Shown here: positions 4,045-6,600 of the stretch, one piece after another
Layout of the letters: each line of letters begins with the position of its first letter
How positions within the stretch are numbered: the first letter of the stretch is position 1
Source: Flavobacteriales bacterium UBA5871
GTDB taxonomy: Bacteria; Bacteroidota; Bacteroidia; Flavobacteriales_D; Crocinitomicaceae
Reading direction: 5' to 3'
Assembly (NCBI GenBank): GCA_002432085.1
Contig: DJFN01000015.1
Coordinates: 2,894 to 9,493, forward strand
Length of the DNA: 6,600 bases
Position numbers and translations under genes: made by a program
The notes under the pieces: model-generated
What the model was told of the DNA's origin: nothing
The model's database searches: none
What the model saw: the letters and a program-made list of their open reading frames with translations, nothing else

Positions 4045-6600
4045 TTATTTTTTCTTCACGATGAAGCGTTTGTTGAAGTCAATCAGGATCGGCGTAGCCA
4101 CGCACAGGGATGAGTATGTTCCGATCACCACACCTACGAGGAGGGCGAAGAGGAATCCTTTGATTGCCGGGCCGCCGAAGATGAACATGATCAGCAATAC
4201 AACAAAGAGGATCATGGACGTGTTGAACGTACGGCTCAGCGTAGTGTTCAATGCGCCGTTGATCACCGCTCCGTGGTCATCGGTTCCTTTGTTCATATTC
4301 AGGTTTTCGCGAATACGGTCGAAGACGATCACAGTATCATTCATCGAATAACCGATGACTGTCAGTACCGCCGCCACGAACGCCTGGTTAACATCGAGGC
4401 TGAACGGCAGGAAACCGTGGAGCAATGCGAAGATGGAAAGTACCACCATAACGTCGTGTGCCAGACCGATGATCGCACCAATGGAGTATTGCCACTGACC
4501 AAAACGGATCAGGATGTAAGCAAAGATCGCAATGAGTGAGAGCGTGATCGCCAATGTAGCAGATGAAAGCATTTCCTGGGAAACGGTGTTCGAGATACTG
4601 CGCGATTCGGTGATTTTGTATTCGCCGAGCTTTTGCTTGCAGTTATCGAGTCCTTCTTTCAGTTTCTCCGTTACTTCGTTTGTTGCGTTGTCATCCGCCA
4701 GCTTGTAGTTGGTAGTGATCTCAACGTTGTAATCGTTCGATTTTGTTTTCAGCTCGATGGAAGAAACTTCACCGTTCTCTACGAAAACTTTCGAAAGCTC
4801 TTTCTCGATCAGATCGTTGTTTGTCTTGTTCTCGAATTTCACAGCGTAGGTACGTCCTCCGGTGAATTCCACAGACGGCTTCAGACCGCGTGTCATCAGC
4901 GCTACAACACCCAGGATCGTAATTGCGATCGAGAAGATGTAGAAATATTTACGCTTGCCAACCCAGTCAAAGTGGAAGTTCTGGAACAAAACTTTGGACA
5001 GGTTGGTATTGAAAGACAATTCTTTTCCTTTTTCGAGACGGGAAGTCAGGATCAGCTTGGAGATCACGATCGCGGAGAACATCGACGTGAAGATACCGAT
5101 GATGAGGGTTGTCGCGAAGGACTCGATCTCACCTGTACCAAACACTTTCAGGATGATCGCAACGAGCAAGTGCGTTACGTTCGCATCGATGATGGAAGGC
5201 AATGCCTTGGAGAATCCGACGGAAACTGCGCCGGCCATATCCACACCGCGGTTACGTTCTTCACGAATACGCTCGAATATGAGGATGTTGGCGTCGACGG
5301 CCGTACCGATCGTCAGTACGATACCTGCGATACCTGCAAGTGTCAGAACCGCTCCGAAAGAAGCAAGACATCCGAAGATGAATACCACGTTCACCGCGAG
5401 CGCGATGTTCGCTACCAAACCACCTTTTCCGTAGTAGAAGTACATATATGCAAATACAGCAAGGAATGCGATACCGAACGAGATCAAACCTGCGCGGGAG
5501 TTTTCCTCACCAATGGTTGGTCCTACTTTCGACTGATCTTTGATCACACATGGTGCAGGAAGTGCACCACCGTTGAGCAATCCTGCGAGGTCCTCCGCAT
5601 CGTTGATGGTGAAGGAACCGGAGATTTGCGTGTTACCGCCACGGATAGGCTCGTTCACTACCGGCGCACTGTACACGACGTTGTCCATAGTGATCGCGAT
5701 GGAACGACCTACATTGTCGGAAGTCATTTGTGCCCATTTCTCAGCACCGTCGACCGTCATGGAAAGGTCTACGGTGATCAGACCACGCTGCTGGTCGCGG
5801 GATTTGGTTGCGTAAGAAATGTCTTTACCACCTACCATTGCTTTTCCGTCAGCCGGAATGTGCACCGCGTAGAGGTTGTATACTTTTGCTTTTCCTTTGC
5901 CGATACCGTCTTCGAGGTTCGCCGACCACATGAACTCGAGATCTGGCGGGAAGAGGTTGCGGATATCCTGACGGGCAAGGATCTGATCAACAGCCATGCG
6001 GTTCTCAGGAGCAACGCTTCCTACGATCGCACCACCCTGACCTGTTGTCAGGTAATCGAGCAATCCTTTGGAGAAGCCAGGACCGTTTGAAAGCGGCTTG
6101 GAAGCTGCTTCAGCTTCTTTTTTCTTGTTCAGCTCAGCGATTGCTGCAGAATCAAGACCTGTTGTATCGACAGCATTCGTGTCTTCTTCGATTTCCTCGA
6201 TTTTCACTTCAGCCTGACGGGAAAGTACGTTCGCCTGTGCAATCTGACCCTGAATCTGGGAAACGTCGTATGTTTCGTAGAACTGCAGGTTTGCAGTCGA
6301 TTTCAGTTTTTCTGTTACCGTAATCTCATCCTGAACACCTGGCAATTCGATGTAGAGGCGGTTGGAACGGGCATCTTTCTGGATATTCGGCTGCGCAACA
6401 CCGAACTGGTTGATTCGTTTGTGCATGATCTGCTCCACACCGTCCATTGAGCTGGAAACTTTGCTGCGGAAGAACGAGATCACTTCGCTGTTGGAAGAGC
6501 TACCTTTCAGCTCAGGAATTTCCTGGATATCGAGGTCGCGAACCAGCAGACGGCCCGGATTCATTTTTTCGTATTCACTCTGGAATGCGTCGATGAAGTC
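4045..6600 (-). CDS. secDF: Protein translocase subunit SecDF (fused SecD-SecF), 5' end outside window
   Basis: The frame runs from the right edge to TAA 4045-4047: 851 visible codons, 12 of them upstream of the Met at 6564, which is internal. The missing N-terminus should carry the first membrane helix. Numbering from that Met, the SecD part has the first periplasmic domain ('HKRINQFGVAQPNIQ' 48-62, 'IELPGV' 72-77; 'GGALPAPCVIKDQSKVGPTI' 332-351), then helices with the proton-relay motif 'TAVDANILIFERIREE' (D424). The SecF part starts near 530, has 'FTGGRTYAV' (567-575), a second periplasmic domain, and 'GYSMNDTVIVFDRIREN' (D743), and ends in a basic tail (FIVKKK). SecDF uses the proton gradient to pull secreted proteins out of the SecYEG channel after SecA. 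Fusion of the two subunits and the long charged insertion (about 100-260) in the first periplasmic domain are usual in Bacteroidota. A strong terminator follows. Both key Asp residues are present, so it should be functional. Confidence 0.97.
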   Translation of the reverse strand, partial: DFIDAFQSEYEKMNPGRLLVRDLDIQEIPELKGSSSNSEVISFFRSKVSSSMDGVEQIMHKRINQFGVAQPNIQKDARSNRLYIELPGVQDEITVTEKLKSTANLQFYETYDVSQIQGQIAQANVLSRQAEVKIEEIEEDTNAVDTTGLDSAAIAELNKKKEAEAASKPLSNGPGFSKGLLDYLTTGQGGAIVGSVAPENRMAVDQILARQDIRNLFPPDLEFMWSANLEDGIGKGKAKVYNLYAVHIPADGKAMVGGKDISYATKSRDQQRGLITVDLSMTVDGAEKWAQMTSDNVGRSIAITMDNVVYSAPVVNEPIRGGNTQISGSFTINDAEDLAGLLNGGALPAPCVIKDQSKVGPTIGEENSRAGLISFGIAFLAVFAYMYFYYGKGGLVANIALAVNVVFIFGCLASFGAVLTLAGIAGIVLTIGTAVDANILIFERIREERNRGVDMAGAVSVGFSKALPSIIDANVTHLLVAIILKVFGTGEIESFATTLIIGIFTSMFSAIVISKLILTSRLEKGKELSFNTNLSKVLFQNFHFDWVGKRKYFYIFSIAITILGVVALMTRGLKPSVEFTGGRTYAVKFENKTNNDLIEKELSKVFVENGEVSSIELKTKSNDYNVEITTNYKLADDNATNEVTEKLKEGLDNCKQKLGEYKITESRSISNTVSQEMLSSATLAITLSLIAIFAYILIRFGQWQYSIGAIIGLAHDVMVVLSIFALLHGFLPFSLDVNQAFVAAVLTVIGYSMNDTVIVFDRIRENLNMNKGTDDHGAVINGALNTTLSRTFNTSMILFVVLLIMFIFGGPAIKGFLFALLVGVVIGTYSSLCVATPILIDFNKRFIVKKK

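Noticed and set aside
4633..6090. 485-codon open frame on the + strand opposite secDF
   Set aside because: It lies wholly antisense to a clearly real secDF. The translation is rich in Cys, His, Arg and Asp with no recognisable domain, as expected from codon bias of the opposite strand.

Overview
The window looks like ordinary chromosomal DNA of a Bacteroidota species. Three things point that way: a fused SecDF translocase with the long form of the first periplasmic domain, a promoter-like TAnnTTTG box in front of a gene, and an 85-residue protein of the 'MASKR..KK' type that I associate with this phylum. I cannot place it below phylum level. I see no phage, plasmid, CRISPR, tRNA or rRNA signal.

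Left part (1-1276, + strand): the last 34 codons of a probable GNAT acetyltransferase, then, 33 bases later, a complete membrane acyltransferase of the acyltransferase-3 (OafA-like) family. The two are probably co-transcribed. A hairpin with an A-tract on its left side lies between this gene and the convergent minus-strand gene, and is best read as that gene's terminator.

Middle (1299-2207): two small minus-strand genes, an 85-residue helical protein of unknown function and a 64-residue cysteine-rich CWC-family protein. Between them lies a 239-base element bounded by perfect 21-base inverted repeats, with further imperfect symmetry inside. It looks like a REP/MITE-type repeat and ends exactly at the stop codon of the cysteine-rich gene. 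A 133-base divergent promoter region follows.

Centre (2208-3587, + strand): a complete 459-residue nuclease joining an N-terminal DEDDh 3'-5' exonuclease domain to a UvrC/Cho-type GIY-YIG endonuclease domain and a four-cysteine cluster with the same spacing as the iron-sulfur ligands of UvrC. It is probably a DNA repair protein.

Right part (3588-6600, minus strand): secDF fills 4045 to the right edge and continues beyond it. Behind its strong terminator is a 58-codon reading frame for a single-pass membrane protein, and further on a 22-codon hydrophobic frame with a good ribosome binding site. Both are below usual annotation cut-offs and are the least described items here. I found no convincing new multi-gene system. 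The points most worth checking are the two small membrane ORFs, the inverted-repeat element and the possible Fe-S cluster in the fused nuclease.
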